Shown here: in pieces, positions 9,066 through 21,483 of the stretch | How the letters are laid out: each line of letters opens with the position of its first letter | Numbering within the stretch: position 1 is the stretch's first letter | DNA from: Oreohelix idahoensis | Lineage: Eukaryota > Mollusca > Gastropoda > Stylommatophora > Oreohelicidae | NCBI GenBank assembly: GCA_024509875.1 | Contig: JAMPIV010000593.1 | Coordinates: 1-64,000, forward strand | Direction of reading: 5' to 3' | DNA: 64,000 nucleotides | Notes under the pieces: generated by a model | What the model saw: only the letters and a program-made list of their open reading frames with translations | Told to the model about the DNA's origin: nothing | Database searches by the model: none | Position numbers and translations under genes: made by a program

Positions 9066-11556
9066 ATGAATACCAGTAATTGTATAGCGTGTAGAGAACA
9101 GGAACGCATGTGGAGGGAAAGAAGATGGAGCTATAGAAACAACAATCGCATAGAATGTAGGGAAAGAGACACAAGATGGAGAAACAATTGTCACAGACCG
9201 TACTACACATCCGATCGAGTACATAGGATAGAAATGGTTCAAGGAAGGAGTCGACAACCTTGCTTCAGAGATAGATATACGAATAGGAACCTATATGAGA
9301 CTGGAAGCGGACAACAAAGAGATAGAATGCAGGGACGAAATATACAACAGGACAGTATGAAGGATAGAATTAAAGAGATTAAGACACAGATACGGACAGA
9401 AAAAGAAAACAAAAGAATATTTCAAGACTTTATCACGAAACATCATGATATATTTACGCTAAATGACATAGAAATACTAATCAGGGAAAAGAACCGAGCA
9501 CACACCTTAGCACAAAGAAACATCAAGAAAGATTTTGAAAGGAGGCAAAGAAATGCGAATAAAAATGCAGTTGCACAGGAATTCAAGCCGGGAGACATAG
9601 TGTTCTATAGGAAACACGTTAGGAGTGGAAAACTAGACCAGAACTGGATTCCGAATTGGCAGGTGTTACGACGCCTTTCAGAAACAACTTACCAAATATG
9701 GAAACACGATCAAAATAAAACCATCAAGGCGCATGTACAACATCTAAGGTTACAAACGCAGAAACCTATAGACATACCACTGCAGGAACAGAACAAGAGG
9801 AAGACCCATTATGTAGTGGTACCAGAAGACACAGATGAGGCTACATCAGAAGAAAGTTCTCCGGAAGAGTCATACAGACCAGGCACAGGTGGAAGTCAGA
9901 TAGTTACCAAAGCGGAGATACATACACAACCTAAAAACCCAAACCAAAGATCTGGAATTTTTAACGACTCACAAAACAAACATGAGGAACGGAAGAGAGG
10001 AAGCGAGGAAAATAAGAAACATGATACAGGGAGAAATAGAGAGACAAAGCAGACAGAGGCAGAAATAGAGGAAGAAGAGGAAGATGTACAGCGTGATCAG
10101 TGGAGGACGTCGGAGAGAGGAGAAGGTGACAGAACTATACCAGAAGAATTAAGGAGGTTGAGAAACGTAAGAGATAACTCTGAGAGAGAAGAGGACATTC
10201 CGCTCATGGAATATGTACAGAGATTGCAGGAGAGAGAAAATAGATTAGCAGAGCAACAGAAACAATTACAACAGTTGCAGGAAGCGAAGAGGCAACAAGA
10301 AAATCAGCAGGAAGAAGAAGAGATGGAGGGAAATGGACAAACAGACGATCAGGAGGACAGGGCGAGAGACATTAGACGTGGAAAGAAGAGATATACGTCA
10401 TCCGACGATTCGTCAGAATACAATATGCCACTCGCGAAGATAAGAAATACAGCACAAATACATGTACGCCCGAAGTGGAGAGGCAGACACAGGGAAACAC
10501 AAGAGGAGGATAGACCGACAAGAGGAAAGGGGCGGAAAACGATTAACGAGGTAGAAAATAGGAGCAGACGGAGAAGGACTCCAGAAGAGGTATCGATGTC
10601 AAGTGACTCTGACCAGTATGTTGTCTGAGGAGAGTGACAAGTGTCACAGACAGAGCAAACGGAGATCCCATAGAAGAGAGATAGAGGAAGGGAGTACACA
10701 AAAGACGAAGAGATGTGAGTCCTCTACAGACAATTCATCAGATTATAGAAGACGCCTTGAAAAGTTGAGACAAGTAGAACAGGTGGATGTGAGATCGAAG
10801 AGTAGAGATACTATGGAGGCAAGTAGGGAGACGGGTCGAAGAGAATACCGACCCAAGACTAGAGCCAGCAAGGAAAATAGGAGAGATAATGGTATATAAA
10901 GAAGAAGTAAAACAGATCGAGGGGATTTCCGATCTAAGAGCCGAGATAGGCTGAGAAATAGAAGTGATGATAGAAGAGATACGGGTCGAAGGAAATACCG
11001 ATCCAAGAGTCCAGAGGGACTAGATCTATAGAAAAATAGAACACATACGGATCGACGCGGTTACCGATCCAAGAGCCGAGAGGTTAATAATGATAGTAAA
11101 AGGAGGAATACGGATCGAAGGGATTACCGATCCAACAGCCGAGAAGCTAAGAAGGAGGAGACGAATAGAAGCAGTAGTAGAAGTAGAGAAACTACTAAGG
11201 ATCGAAGGAGATACCGATCTAGTAGTAGAGAGGAGTCAAAGACGAGAAATAAGGATGGAGAAGTAACAAGTAGAGGTCGAGGCAGCGACATAGAACCTGA
11301 AAGAATCTCAGGGAGCACGAAAAGGGAAGAAATAGAACATAGAGAAAAACCGAGGCAAACGGTTAATGAAGTAAGAAGTAGAGAGATTGAGAGAAATTCT
11401 GGAGATATGAGAGATGGAGAGGTAGAGAGGAAGCAAAAGGTTAACGAAGTTAGAGGAGTGGAGGAGACTCAAGATAGGGATAAGCTGATAACGTTAGAGG
11501 CACTCAAGAGCAAAGAGGCAGTAGCTATGAAGGTTTTGGAGATGATGAGTAGGTGA
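9066..11556 (+). pseudogene. RS/E/R-rich polyprotein segment, broken (copy 2)
   Basis: It is homologous along its length to the 3163-5530 region of the other strand. The first frame (9066-10628) starts within the Arg-rich stretch (MNTSNCIACREQE) and holds the integrase-tail pattern ERRQRNANKN, FKPGDIVFYRKH and KLDQNW...Y.IW...K.HVQHLRL near residues 150-235. A frameshift near 10615 moves to a second frame, with stops at about 10897 (TAA) and 11029 (TAG); the RS repeats (DRRxYRSxSRE type) continue to 11556. Copy 2 keeps YRKHV after GDIVF where copy 1 has a short deletion, so copy 2 is closer to the ancestral sequence here. It is non-functional as it stands. Confidence 0.8.
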
Positions 11557-13343
11557 AATAGATAGTTAGGAGGAGGCTATGTGCTGAGAGGCATAGGATT
11601 AGGTACGTAAACAAAGCGGCGGCGGTTGCTAGTCTTAAGGAGACAAGTATGATTGGTCTATACCGCATATATGAGGTAAACTGAGTATACCTGTCCAATA
11701 GGGTACTGCAGTACAGGAGGAGAAAAATGTGAGGAATAATGGAGATTGGGGTTTCGAGAAGTTGTAGAGTAGGAAGACACGAATACGGAGTAAAATGGAG
11801 ATCGAGATTTTGAAGAAATAAAATTGGGGAGTACAGTTCCAATGAGGGAACAAGAGGTACAGGAGATAAATGGGAGAAGGAGAGAAGTAGAAAATTGCAG
11901 CGGGAGTCTAGTTGCGGGGAAACTAGATGCAATCAGTTTACACTGAACATATTAAGAAGCTGAGTAGGTCTGAACGATAGACTACTGCAGTGTAGAGAGA
12001 ATAATTATGAGTCGAGAGGTCAGAATAGAGGCCATAGGAGATTGGTGATAATAGTAGAGATAGTACAAAGAAAGACATGGGTATTGTCAGAAGAGATGAG
12101 GGGAAGGAAAATGGTGAAGATAAACCATGAGGAAAATGGCGAGTATGGGAGAATTGAGAACCTTGGAGTATAGGAGTAATTAAGAAGCCAGCGTGACGGG
12201 GGCAAAAAGTTGGAGATCGGAGAAGTCATAGGGGGATGACAGACAAGAGTATTTAGGGATACTGTTCCAGATGGAACGAATATAGTGGATAAGGGAGAAA
12301 GAAATGGCAGAGACAATGAAGTTTTGCGAAATCATAGAGATATAACTGGGAGATACATGGAGAGTACACATAAGTATGTTGGGAGAAGCCATGTGTAAAT
12401 GGCAGAGATATAGATAAAGGTTCTAGAAGAAAAAAAAATGTAACGAACATATAACGGAGGAATTATAAGTGAGACGACAAGAGGTGAATGTGAGTTCTGG
12501 ACTGAACTAATATAGTAAGAGAAGGTTTACGAAAAAAAAATGCAGAACGTTATGAGGAACAGAAGAATAGGGAAGAAACAGATTGAAATACACGAATACG
12601 GGAAGTGGGACAGATGAGTGCAGAGGCACGTGAAAATAGAGAAATAGAAAGATGAGTAAAGATATTAGGAATAGATAGATGATACGGAGACGCAAGTAGT
12701 TCGTATTAGGGGACCACAGATTTTTTTTTAGGTCTAAAGATAGGTGGAAGTTTAGCCAGGGGGGGGGGGGGGGGAATAGCAATAATAAAGAATCAGTGAC
12801 ACCATGATGTTTTAAATGGGTCACAAACGATTGTATATATTATAAATTGAGTGTAACAGGCAGTTACAGTATATTGTGTGAAAACGTGTTAACTACAGAA
12901 AAAAGTAAATAAGAAAGTGAGTACGAGTATGATGATGCTCGGTAGGTCATGATGGAATGACTTACAATGGTAGACATATAGATTTGGATATGACAACAAA
13001 TGAAAAAAATGTTGAGCTCAGAAACAAAGTAGGGAATGGTGAGGTTCAGAGTGAAAATGGAGTGTGAAAGTTATAATAAATTGTGGATGAAAGAAGCGTA
13101 CAAGGTATAAATAGGTCACAGTTAGTAGTGATTACAGATTATGTTTTGTGGTCAGCATTATATGATTACAATATGATGAGGTAGTAGAATGATGATATAT
13201 ATTTGATTTAAGTGTTTATGGATAGTAGTACTGGTCAAGGAAGTAGACATATTGAGTTTAGGGTAGAGGTAGGTGTAGTAATTAAGGGGAGAGAAAAAAA
13301 TGTGTCCTCCGGGACAAATCTTTTTTTAGGATAAGGGAGGTAA
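11557..13343 (+). other. Long purine-rich 3' non-coding region of copy 2
   Basis: The plus strand is strongly purine-biased and poor in C for about 1.8 kb. The first ~160 bp (to about 11715) is shared with copy 1 (2985-3160, inverted). A G run occurs at about 12760-12773. Just before the LTR, at about 13329-13340, lies a short purine tract (ggataagggagg) in the usual place of a polypurine tract. Frames on the opposite strand here are low-complexity by-products. Confidence 0.6.
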
Positions 13344-14313
13344 TGTGATAGGAAGGGGAAAGAACTGAGATATGACTAAGTAAGAATAATTTATTAGTAG
13401 TAAGACTTAGCTCTGACGTCACCGGAGCACGAGAAATAAGTGGGCTAAGTGAAGAGGAGAGATCACTCTTCAATGGTCGTCAGCTGAGAGCGGGTTAGAA
13501 ATTAGACTAACCGTAACGACCACCTACCATGTTATGGACAGCTGAAGTGCCATGTTGCTTATGGTACTGCTGCAGTGTGCAGAGAAGAAGAGAAGAAGAC
13601 TGTTGCAAGATATTTCCAGAACAAATAGTTTTTCATGTCCAGCAAATAACGCCAGCAGTTCATCCTGGTATGTAAACACTCGCATATTTAACGAGCGTGG
13701 ATAGACAAAGAAAATAGTTAGAACTGTAAGTCCAGTGTCGGACGTGTAGACAATTTACTAGGAACAGTTTATAGCTAAGAATAAGTTACCAGCACTGGAA
13801 GTTTACCCAGACAATACTTCGAAGCTTACTTTAATAGATTGAGAACAGCCCATTAATCAGTAGAGATGTGTAGTAGTGATGGGTAGATAGAATAACAAAG
13901 AAGACAGCAGAGATCCGGAGCTAATCAAGAGATATAATAACATTAGCTCCTGACCAGTGCAGTAAGTGATGTAGGAGTGTCATCAATGAAGTCTCATATG
14001 TATATTTATTGATAATCAGGCTCAGAGGTAGCCAATTTGTGAATATGTTCCTTGACAACTAATAAAGAACTTTGGTTGTCAGCTCTGAGTCGTCAAGTGC
14101 TTTCAAGTATTATCATTGGCAGATAATTTAATCTCATTCAGCAGTCATAGGAACAAGGTAGGCCACAAAGGTACGGCGCCTACAACTACGGCCAGTGAAC
14201 ATAAGACAGGGACATTACGGTCATCATTAAGTTGAGAACATACACAAGGGTCAACGTAACAACAATCACACAAGCAAAAGAATCTGGGTTGACAATCAAT
14301 TGAAACTATCACA
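13344..14313 (+). repeat. 3' LTR of element copy 2
   Basis: This 970-bp block begins TGTGATAG and ends CTATCACA and is the inverted homologue of 8119-9047. It follows a purine tract. Differences between the two LTRs include several small insertions and substitutions, for example around 13840-13960, so the copies are not freshly inserted. Confidence 0.85.
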
Positions 14314-14726
14314 CAGTTATGGGCGAGTCTGTGCGAGCTGGGTTTCCGAAATCGCCTTCGTGCATCTCAACCCTGTTATCCATGACTTTTTGCCATATCT
14401 CCTTCCACTGTACAGAATTTCTGCTTTCTTTCCATGTGAAACTTTCTATAATAGGTTTCCATTAAAAATTATATCAAATTTTTAACGATGAACAACACAG
14501 CATCGCTCGATATAGACGCCTTCACCTGCACATATTTTCAGAAGTAAGCATTTCTTCCACTATTCCTTAGGCACGTATATAGTTGGAGTTATCCTTTGAA
14601 TAATGAAACAACATCCATCATTGTATGTCACTGCATCATCTTACACGATTCTTAAATCCATCCAAGAATTTACACAGTTCTTCTTTCCTACTAAATGCCA
14701 ATTACACAGCCCTACAACAACAAAAA
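14314..14726. other. Spacer without recognised features
   Basis: About 410 bp between the LTR of copy 2 and the next element. I see no gene or repeat. The first six bases after the LTR (cagtta) equal the six bases after the other LTR at 9048. Confidence 0.4.
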
Positions 14727-14850
14727 ATTTTGGTGCCAAACATTTTACTCTTGACTGTACATAAATGAGGCCTGCTCAATCCAAATATCACATTTACTTG
14801 TCTGTAGCAGCTCTAGTTTTTGAGATACAGACATTTTTGTATTTCATTAA

Positions 14851-14934
14851 TACAGGGTGACCCCCAAAAAACGGGCCCGCGCTCGCACTTTTTGTGCGCG
14901 CGCGGACCCGTTTTTTTTTTTGGGTCACCCTGTA
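14851..14934. mobile_element. Palindromic miniature element (TA-flanked, CAGGGTGACCC ends)
   Basis: The 84-bp unit is almost a perfect hairpin: it starts ta-CAGGGTGACCC, runs through A and GC-rich alternating sequence, and ends GGGTCACCCTG-ta. The TA dinucleotide at each side fits a Tc1/mariner-type target duplication. It lies between the left subterminal repeat and the gene of the surrounding element. Both strands read as short frames here, an effect of the palindrome. Confidence 0.75.
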
Positions 14935-14959
14935 TTATTTATTACACTTCTAACAGAGA

Positions 14960-16570
14960 ATGGCATCATCTTCAAGAAGAGCATGTTTTCTTTCACTGCA
15001 TTTATTTTGTTATATTTGTGGAAAGTACACTTTCAAAGAAGAACATAGGAAGCATATTACTGTTTTTGAGAAAAAGGCATACTTTGCTTACTTTAAAGCA
15101 AAACTAGGTGACCAGGACAAGTCTTGGGCTCCTCATATTGTTTGCAAAACATGTGTTGAACACCTGCGACAGTGGACTTGTGGGAAAAGAAAATGTTTAA
15201 AATTTAGAATTCCAATGGTTTGGAGAGAGCCCAAGAACCACTATGATGACTGTTATTTCTGTGTTGTGAATATTAAGGGAATTAATGGAAAAAAATCACA
15301 AAAAGTGGAAATATCCAGATTTAGATTCTGCTAGACGACCTGTTCCACACGGAGATGACATACCAATTCCAACTTTCAGTCAGATTTCGGATTCCCTGCT
15401 AGAAGATAAGACAGCAGTGGCATGTGCAACGACAAGTGACAGTGATAGTGATTTCGAAGATGATTTTTCAGATGCTCAACGCTTCGACCAGCTTGAACTA
15501 AATGATCTAATCTGAGATCTATATCTCTCCAAGGAATCTTCAGAACTTTTGGCTTCAAGATTGAAAGAAAAAAACCTTGTGTTTTGTACTAATGTAGGAG
15601 GTCTTGTTAAAAAATGGGTGTAAGTTATACACCAGATGAGTGGCGACTTTTCATTGACAGCTCTAAAAGAAGTTTGAAGGGTGTTCTCTTACACAATGGT
15701 AACAAATACGGCTCAATTCCAATTGCTCATTCTACTACAATGAAGGAGGAGTATGCTACAATAAGCACAGTTCTGGAAAAATTGAAGTATTTAGAACATA
15801 ACTGGATGGTTTGTGTAGATCTTAAAATGATGAACTTCTTGCTTGGCCAGCAAATGGGATTCACCAAATATCCATGCTTTATATGTTTGTGGGATAGCAG
15901 GGCAAAAGATATGCACTGGACAAAGAAACAGTGGCCGTTGAGGGATGAATTTAAAGTTGGAGAAAAAAATATTGTCAATAAGCCTCTCATTGATCGAAAA
16001 AGAGTTCTACTGCCACCATTACATATAAAGCTTGGCTTGATGAAGCAGTTTGTTAAGGCACTGAACAAAGATGGTACCTGTTTTTATTACTTATGCAGAA
16101 AGTTTCCAGAATTGAGCATAGACAAACTTAAAGCTGGAATTTTTGATGGACCTCAAATTAGAAAAATAATAAACGATCCAAATTTTATTGATTCCTAAAA
16201 CAAAACAGAGTCCACAGCCTGGTCATCATTTGTTTTAGTTGTGCAAAACTGTCTGGGTAACTTTAAAGCAGACAATTATTCTGAATTAGTTGGAAACATG
16301 CTGTCGAGTTTTTGTGAACTTGGATGCAACATGAGCATAAAATTTCACTACCTCCATAACCATTTACATTTATTTCCGGAGAATCTTGGCGACTTTAGTG
16401 AGGAGCAAGGTGAAAGATTTCACCAAGATATAAAAACAATGGAAGAGAGATACCAGGGACTTTGGGATGCCCACATGATGGCAGATTACTGTTGGACCCT
16501 TAAGCGTGACTGCCCGGGCACATCACATTCCAGGAAGTCCTCGAAAAGATCCTTTTTGCGTGTTGACTAA
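14960..16570 (+). pseudogene. Broken gene of an unnamed, mobile-element-type metazoan family
   Basis: Four pieces make one protein of roughly 530 residues. Piece 1 (14960-15334) has a Cys cluster: CYICGKYTF, VCKTCVEHLRQW, KCLKF and later CYFC, with PMVWREPKNH. After a frameshift near 15300 piece 2 (to 15513) holds RPVPHGDDIPIP, then a stop. Another shift near 15605 leads to piece 3 (15614-16198) with VCVDLKMMNFLLGQQMGF, CFICLWDSRA and LPPLHIKLGLMKQFVKAL; after one in-frame TAA the same frame continues to 16570 with EEQGERFHQDIKTMEERY. The conserved D, C-x2-C, H and E positions would suit an RNase-H-fold transposase, but that is inference. I recognise the family only as a multi-copy invertebrate type without a name. 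Confidence 0.7.
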
Positions 16571-17039
16571 ACAAGTGCTAGTGATAAAGTTTTATTACAT
16601 TTTTGGTAATATATGCACAGTAATTACATATAATATGAATGCAGACTAAAGTCAAAATGCCACTGATAGCACCTAACTCTACGATTGTACATAACAATTG
16701 CCCTACTAATATGGTCATTCATAGTTATCTCAAAAACTAGAGCTGATAGAAAACAATCTGATTACATTTTTGGAATCAGCAACCCAAAATTACCCAAGAA
16801 CAGCTATAAAATTTAAGGCACCAAAATGTGTGTACACCAGTGTTATCGGTCGACTGCAGTGCTCGCGGTTTTTCATTGACTGGTCCACTGCCCCCGTTTC
16901 CTTCTATTAATAACGAAAGGAGTGTTTTACTATCTCGGTACAACAACGAATAGAGAAAATATAAATGAGACACAGAAACGAAACGACGTTGAATTATTTC
17001 ACGACCAGTTCAGAAGATGAAGAAGTTGTATTTCGTTAA

Positions 17040-17305
17040 ATGGTAAAGAATGAAGGTTTTCATGAAATACGTTAGTTGTCTTTTATAACACATAAGGAAG
17101 GGAAACCCGAGGACTGTAAACAGTAAACAAATATCAGACAAACATAAAGTTATGTTTTCAGGCACTTGTAAGAAATAAAGAAGTAGAATACTAGATAACA
17201 GAAAAACAACAGACGTGAGTAGCTTACCCAGGACTCGAACCCAGGACCTTCCGTTCGACAACCCCGCCTAGCTATGCAAGCGAATCGCACTACCCTCCCT
17301 GCCAT
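17040..17305 (-). mobile_element. tRNA-headed SINE
   Basis: Read on the minus strand from about 17305, a tRNA-like head contains an A-box-like stretch (TAGTGCGATTCGCTTG region) and a clear B box GGTTCGAGTCC near 17233-17243. The downstream body contains a phrase (acagtcctcgggtttcc) also found, diverged, at 28430-28450, so it belongs to a local family. No intact tRNA cloverleaf is expected to fold. Confidence 0.7.
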
Positions 17306-17383
17306 CTAGGCATCACCAAAATTGATGCTTCGATGACGGGTCATTACTGCGACCCGCAACACATAACACCAGAAATTTACCAT

Positions 17384-17495
17384 GGGCAGTCCAGACTAGA
17401 CGCAGTATTAAGGTTTTTGTCTTGTGTAGTCTGACCTATACCGTATATTAGGGGAACAACAGAAGCGATTGCGTCATTAATAGGCTGGACTGCCC
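17384..17495. repeat. Short inverted-repeat unit next to a TAGA microsatellite
   Basis: GGGCAGTCCAG at 17384-17394 is mirrored by CTGGACTGCCC at 17485-17495, enclosing about 90 bp, and the tetranucleotide array begins 2 bp later. The structure fits a miniature inverted-repeat element in which the array grew; that is inference. Confidence 0.5.
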
Positions 17496-17497
17496 TT

Positions 17498-17776
<279 letters not shown>

Positions 17777-17879
17777 TTTCCAACTATCGATCATGAAGAA
17801 TATGAAACATTTATAACTTCAATCTATGGGTGCGGGAATAGTGAAGACATAAAATACGTAAACGAACGTGCAAACAGAA

Positions 17880-18262
17880 AACCAAAGAAATGAGGTATCT
17901 GAGGAAGGTGGTTGAAGTAACAAGAAGAGACATGATCTGCAACCAGACGATACGTCAAGAACTAAAATCCCAACCCCTGCAGACCCAAGTAGAACAGTCC
18001 CAACTAAGATGGTTTTGCCATGTCTGAAGAATGGGAGAAAATCGGCTGCCACAGCAGGTATGGGAGGCTAAGAGCCAGGTATCTAGACCTCCAGGACGAC
18101 CCAGAGTCCCCTGGGAGGACAATATTAGACAATCTCTGAAGGACCGAGGACTAGAATGGAACCAGGTCAGGAGGGAGACAGCTGATAGGATAGTATGGCG
18201 CTCTCTCTTTCAAACCTCTACACCACACGGTAGAAGAGGAACGATTACGTAAGTAAGAAAGG
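17880..18262 (+). pseudogene. LINE ORF2 C-terminal fragment, family 1
   Basis: In one frame: EMRYLRKVVEVTRRDM, QSQLRWFCHV, one TGA, then MGENRLPQQVWEAKSQ, RPPGRPRVPWEDNI, SLKDRGLEWNQVRRETADR and WRSL. This is the familiar tail of non-LTR retrotransposon reverse-transcriptase polyproteins (RWFGHV-x-RM...GRPRxxWxDxI...DRxxWR). The end carries 'gtaagtaag', a short 3' repeat shared with the copies at 21.3 and 28.7 kb. It is 5'-truncated, as is usual for LINE copies, and dead. Confidence 0.88.
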
Positions 18263-21200
18263 AGAGTGGGAAGATAGGGTAGACGTTGAAAATTGTAGTA
18301 AAGTACATCTGTGTGACACCCCGATCAAATTTCCCCGCTTGAAAATTAACTAACGTAGTCCTAAAATCTATTAATAGCTACAGTATTTGTAATTTGTCAA
18401 AGACAAGGTCACATCTACCGCCAACATTTTAACTGAAGAATTTGAATTTTTTCTGACACCAAGCGTTAAAAGTTACTACCCCCTTTTAACACACTACCCT
18501 TCCCAATATTTATTAACGAACGCCGAAAAATTAACAACCAATAGTATTGTTACCTCGTTTTTGGGTAGAGACCAAAAATCTAAGTTGTAATGGCAAAAAT
18601 GCCGATTCTGTGCTTTTAATCAAAATTAAATAATTTATTTCTCAATAACTAAAGGGAATTAGATTGAAATGGATATCTTGAATCATAGCGCTGATATTGA
18701 TTAATATAATACCATAAAGATTTCCCATAATAAAACTGTCTTGACGTAGAAATATTTATTTTATAAATATTTTCAGTTGGGAAAAAGCACAATTAATTTT
18801 TTAAAAATTACACATATGAAAACGGGGACAAATAAGTCAAAGAAACCTATATAGGAAGATAGAGGACAGTGGTCTGTTTAATAATCACTTTCAATAGTAA
18901 AAATCGACCCATTAATAGCAAAGATATTGTATAAATAAAATTGAGACAGACGAACAAACACACTTCGGAACTGCTCAAGTTTATAGCCTAAGGGGAAAAG
19001 TAAAAATTTCTGGACGCGTTTCTGATTGCTTAAGGGGGGTGAGCATAGTGGCAATAAAATTAACATTTTGCCGGCATAGTCCGCCATTTGAAAAATACTA
19101 TTTGCCAACTTCAGAGCAGCGGGAGAGCATTTGTGACCAAAGCTTTCGCCGTCTGGACACTACAGCATTATAACTACCCATTTAATGCTAGTCAAGCTTG
19201 TGCATATTGTGATATTCGTACTTGAGGGTAAGGCAGAATAAGTTTATTTGTAGAAATTAATTAACATGTCGGCCACATAGTTTATTGTGCGCCATATTCG
19301 GATACTGCCTATGGGAAAGATTAATGTCACGACGCCTTAAGTAGGAATGCAGTTTTATTGTGAAATTGTGTCAAATATGTTTGTAAATTTGCCATAACAT
19401 TTTACGACTGTAAGTCCCAAAAGAGAAGAAAAGTAATAGTGGCTTCTGGAATGCCACAGTGTTCAATTAACATCTGACACCATACCTAGAAGTTGAAAAG
19501 AAATAAATGACCAGTCACAGGATTTGGGCACCCCTACTGATAGTATGGAAAACAAACAATGCTTCAGGGACAGAGGTTGTGAAGTTGTGTGTAACAGATG
19601 ATAATACACATCCCTGTAGCAAGTGTAATTTGCTGGGGAGGTTAAGATGTTATACCTAACAAGAAAGATAGTTGTGTCTGTGTCAACTGTGTGAGGTCAA
19701 GCACATGTAGGTCCCTGAATCTAAAAAAGATGATGATGATGATGATATTTATTATCAGGGAACCTAACGCTACCTCCCTAGATCTCACACAGTCCGTATT
19801 TTGATTCTAGTGGCTGGTGTATGATGTCTCTAGTGTCTAGGGGTGCAATGAAAATGATAGTACATCAACACAATACACTTTAACTCACTATAAGAAAATG
19901 AATAAGACTGTGGTTAAAGTTTTCTTTAAAATTTGAATGTTTTTTCTTTGTACAATTTAATCTGCCTGTCCCGCCATCTCTTTTGGACAGGTCTTTGAAA
20001 ATGAGGAAATATATTTACATATAATGCTTTAACTAAAACTATGGACTTTTGGTCCTATGAATATATTGTTAATATAGAGTTCCTGTAGGTGTATTCACAG
20101 ACTAAAACTTTAATAGTTGCTAGTGATTGTCATTGGTTATGAGGAGCTGTTGTTTTCTTCATGCCCCATATAATTCTGTTTTATTTTAATAAGAACCAGT
20201 TTATTCGGATGAAGTGTCAGATGTCCCAGCTGTTAACGTGTCACCTGGGATTCTTGGTATGACGAAAATAAGTCTGTATGAATCAGCACACACACACAAG
20301 CTCCTTCAGGCTCTCTGATGACAGCATAAACTTTATAATGGAGACTTTTCTCTTCTCACTCACTCATCAGGTTTCCTGTCCCCGGATGGTAACAGGAAAT
20401 AAAAACCCTGTAATAACAAGACACTCTGGCCTTTTCATATCTGTTCACAACTTCTTATCCCTATGTATACATGACGGTATGGGGTCAGCCTCGTGTGCAT
20501 TCATGTGCATCAGCCCCTAATTATATGACTCACACCTTTCTGTGACCACACCTCAGGTCCCTATGGCAGATACGCCACTGTACATTTACATAGTTTGCTT
20601 TAATACATTAACGTGGAGTAACCACATCTTCTTTTATATGATTTTTCTTTTCTTTTCTAAATTATAAATGCTCTAGGCATGTTGAAGAGTGTTCATAGAA
20701 CACTGAGGCTTACTAACATCTTCCAATACAAAATTATTAATATAAAATCATAATAATATGCAACAGTCAAATACAGTTCAATGTGAGGACTCAATAATGT
20801 TTGCTCCCGGCATGTCCTTCACTTTTCCCCATAGCAGTATCTAACTTGTGCAGTTTTAATCAAGCATGTAAATACATAAAGCATTCTTACCACAAATTCA
20901 AAGACATATGTCACAAATAACGTTGACTGGCAAAGAATATGGCCGCAGTTTTGCTCTGCCCCGTCCAGATAGTGAATTTAGTAGTTAATTTTACAATTAT
21001 CACATCTGCTCTCAACGTAGTTGTTTGCATAAAATTTTCTAGTCAAATTGCCACGAGACCACTACGCCTTTTGCCAATATCTATTAGAGCCGACCAATGA
21101 AAGCAGGCACTACTTCATCTTTTTGAATTTAGTTTGAAAAAACAAAACAACAATTCCAAACAAACTATGTGTCTCGTAGTCCATTGGTCAGTCTGCGTTA

Positions 21201-21279
21201 GTTATGCCAATAGAAAAAGATGTTTAGTTTTAGTTAACATTTCCCTATCTCCCCCTTTTACTCCTATACTCTTATACCT
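18263..21279. other. Non-coding DNA without recognised genes
   Basis: This is AT-rich with no frame showing a known domain. A short (GAT)n run occurs at 19730-19748 and a CA run at about 20287. Phrases around 19600-19800 resemble 23220-23320 loosely (regulated wording of 'gggaacct' and 'cacacag' blocks) and may be old repeat pieces. Nothing more can be supported. Confidence 0.4.
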
Positions 21280-21483
21280 TACTTACTTAGTCGTTCCCCT
21301 TCTACCGTGAGGTGTAGAGATTTGGAAGAGAGAGCGCCAGACTATTCTATCGGCTGTCTTCCTCCTGGCCTGGTTCCATTCTAGTCCTCGGTCCTTCAAA
21401 GATTGTCTAATGTTGTCCTCCCAGCGGACTCTGGGTCGCCCTCGGGGTCTGGATCCTTGGCTCTTTGTTTCCCATGCTTGTCA
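21280..21483 (-). pseudogene. LINE ORF2 C-terminal fragment, family 1, inverted copy
   Basis: On the minus strand this repeats the end of the family seen at 17880-18262: the GRPR/PRVRWEDNIRQSLKDRGLEWN-type stretch, the TADR...WRSL motif and the 'gtaagtaag' 3' tail at about 21280. It is a short 5'-truncated copy. Confidence 0.82.

Larger units (their letters stand above)
9048..14313 (+). mobile_element. Ty3-like LTR retroelement copy 2, 5'-truncated, with 3' LTR
   Basis: From 9048 the plus strand matches the interior of copy 1 (minus strand from about 5535) and runs through the RS-rich coding region, a long purine-rich 3' region and an LTR at 13344-14313. The 5' LTR, gag and protease are missing; the break lies exactly where copy 1's LTR ends, so the two copies sit head to head. 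Copy 2 supplies the 3' end that copy 1 lacks. Confidence 0.82.
14727..16827 (+). mobile_element. DNA element with imperfect subterminal inverted repeats and internal gene
   Basis: The left flank holds 'attttggtgcc' (about 14727) and 'cagctctagtttttgagata' (about 14807-14826). The right flank holds the reverse complements 'tatctcaaaaactagagctg' (about 16727-16746) and 'ggcaccaaaat' (about 16817-16827), in mirrored order and at similar spacing (about 80 versus 90 bp). The enclosed 2.1 kb carries one broken intronless gene. Nested inverted motifs around an intronless gene indicate a cut-and-paste-type element. The exact termini and target duplication are not resolved. Confidence 0.6.

Noticed and set aside
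14820..15048. Short frames with GDPQKTGPR-like wording
   Set aside because: They are translations of the palindromic miniature element.
17230..17300. Possible functional tRNA gene (B box present)
   Set aside because: The head is diverged, lacks a convincing cloverleaf and is fused to a repeat body, so SINE is the better call; the same applies to 28108, 32203 and 33627.
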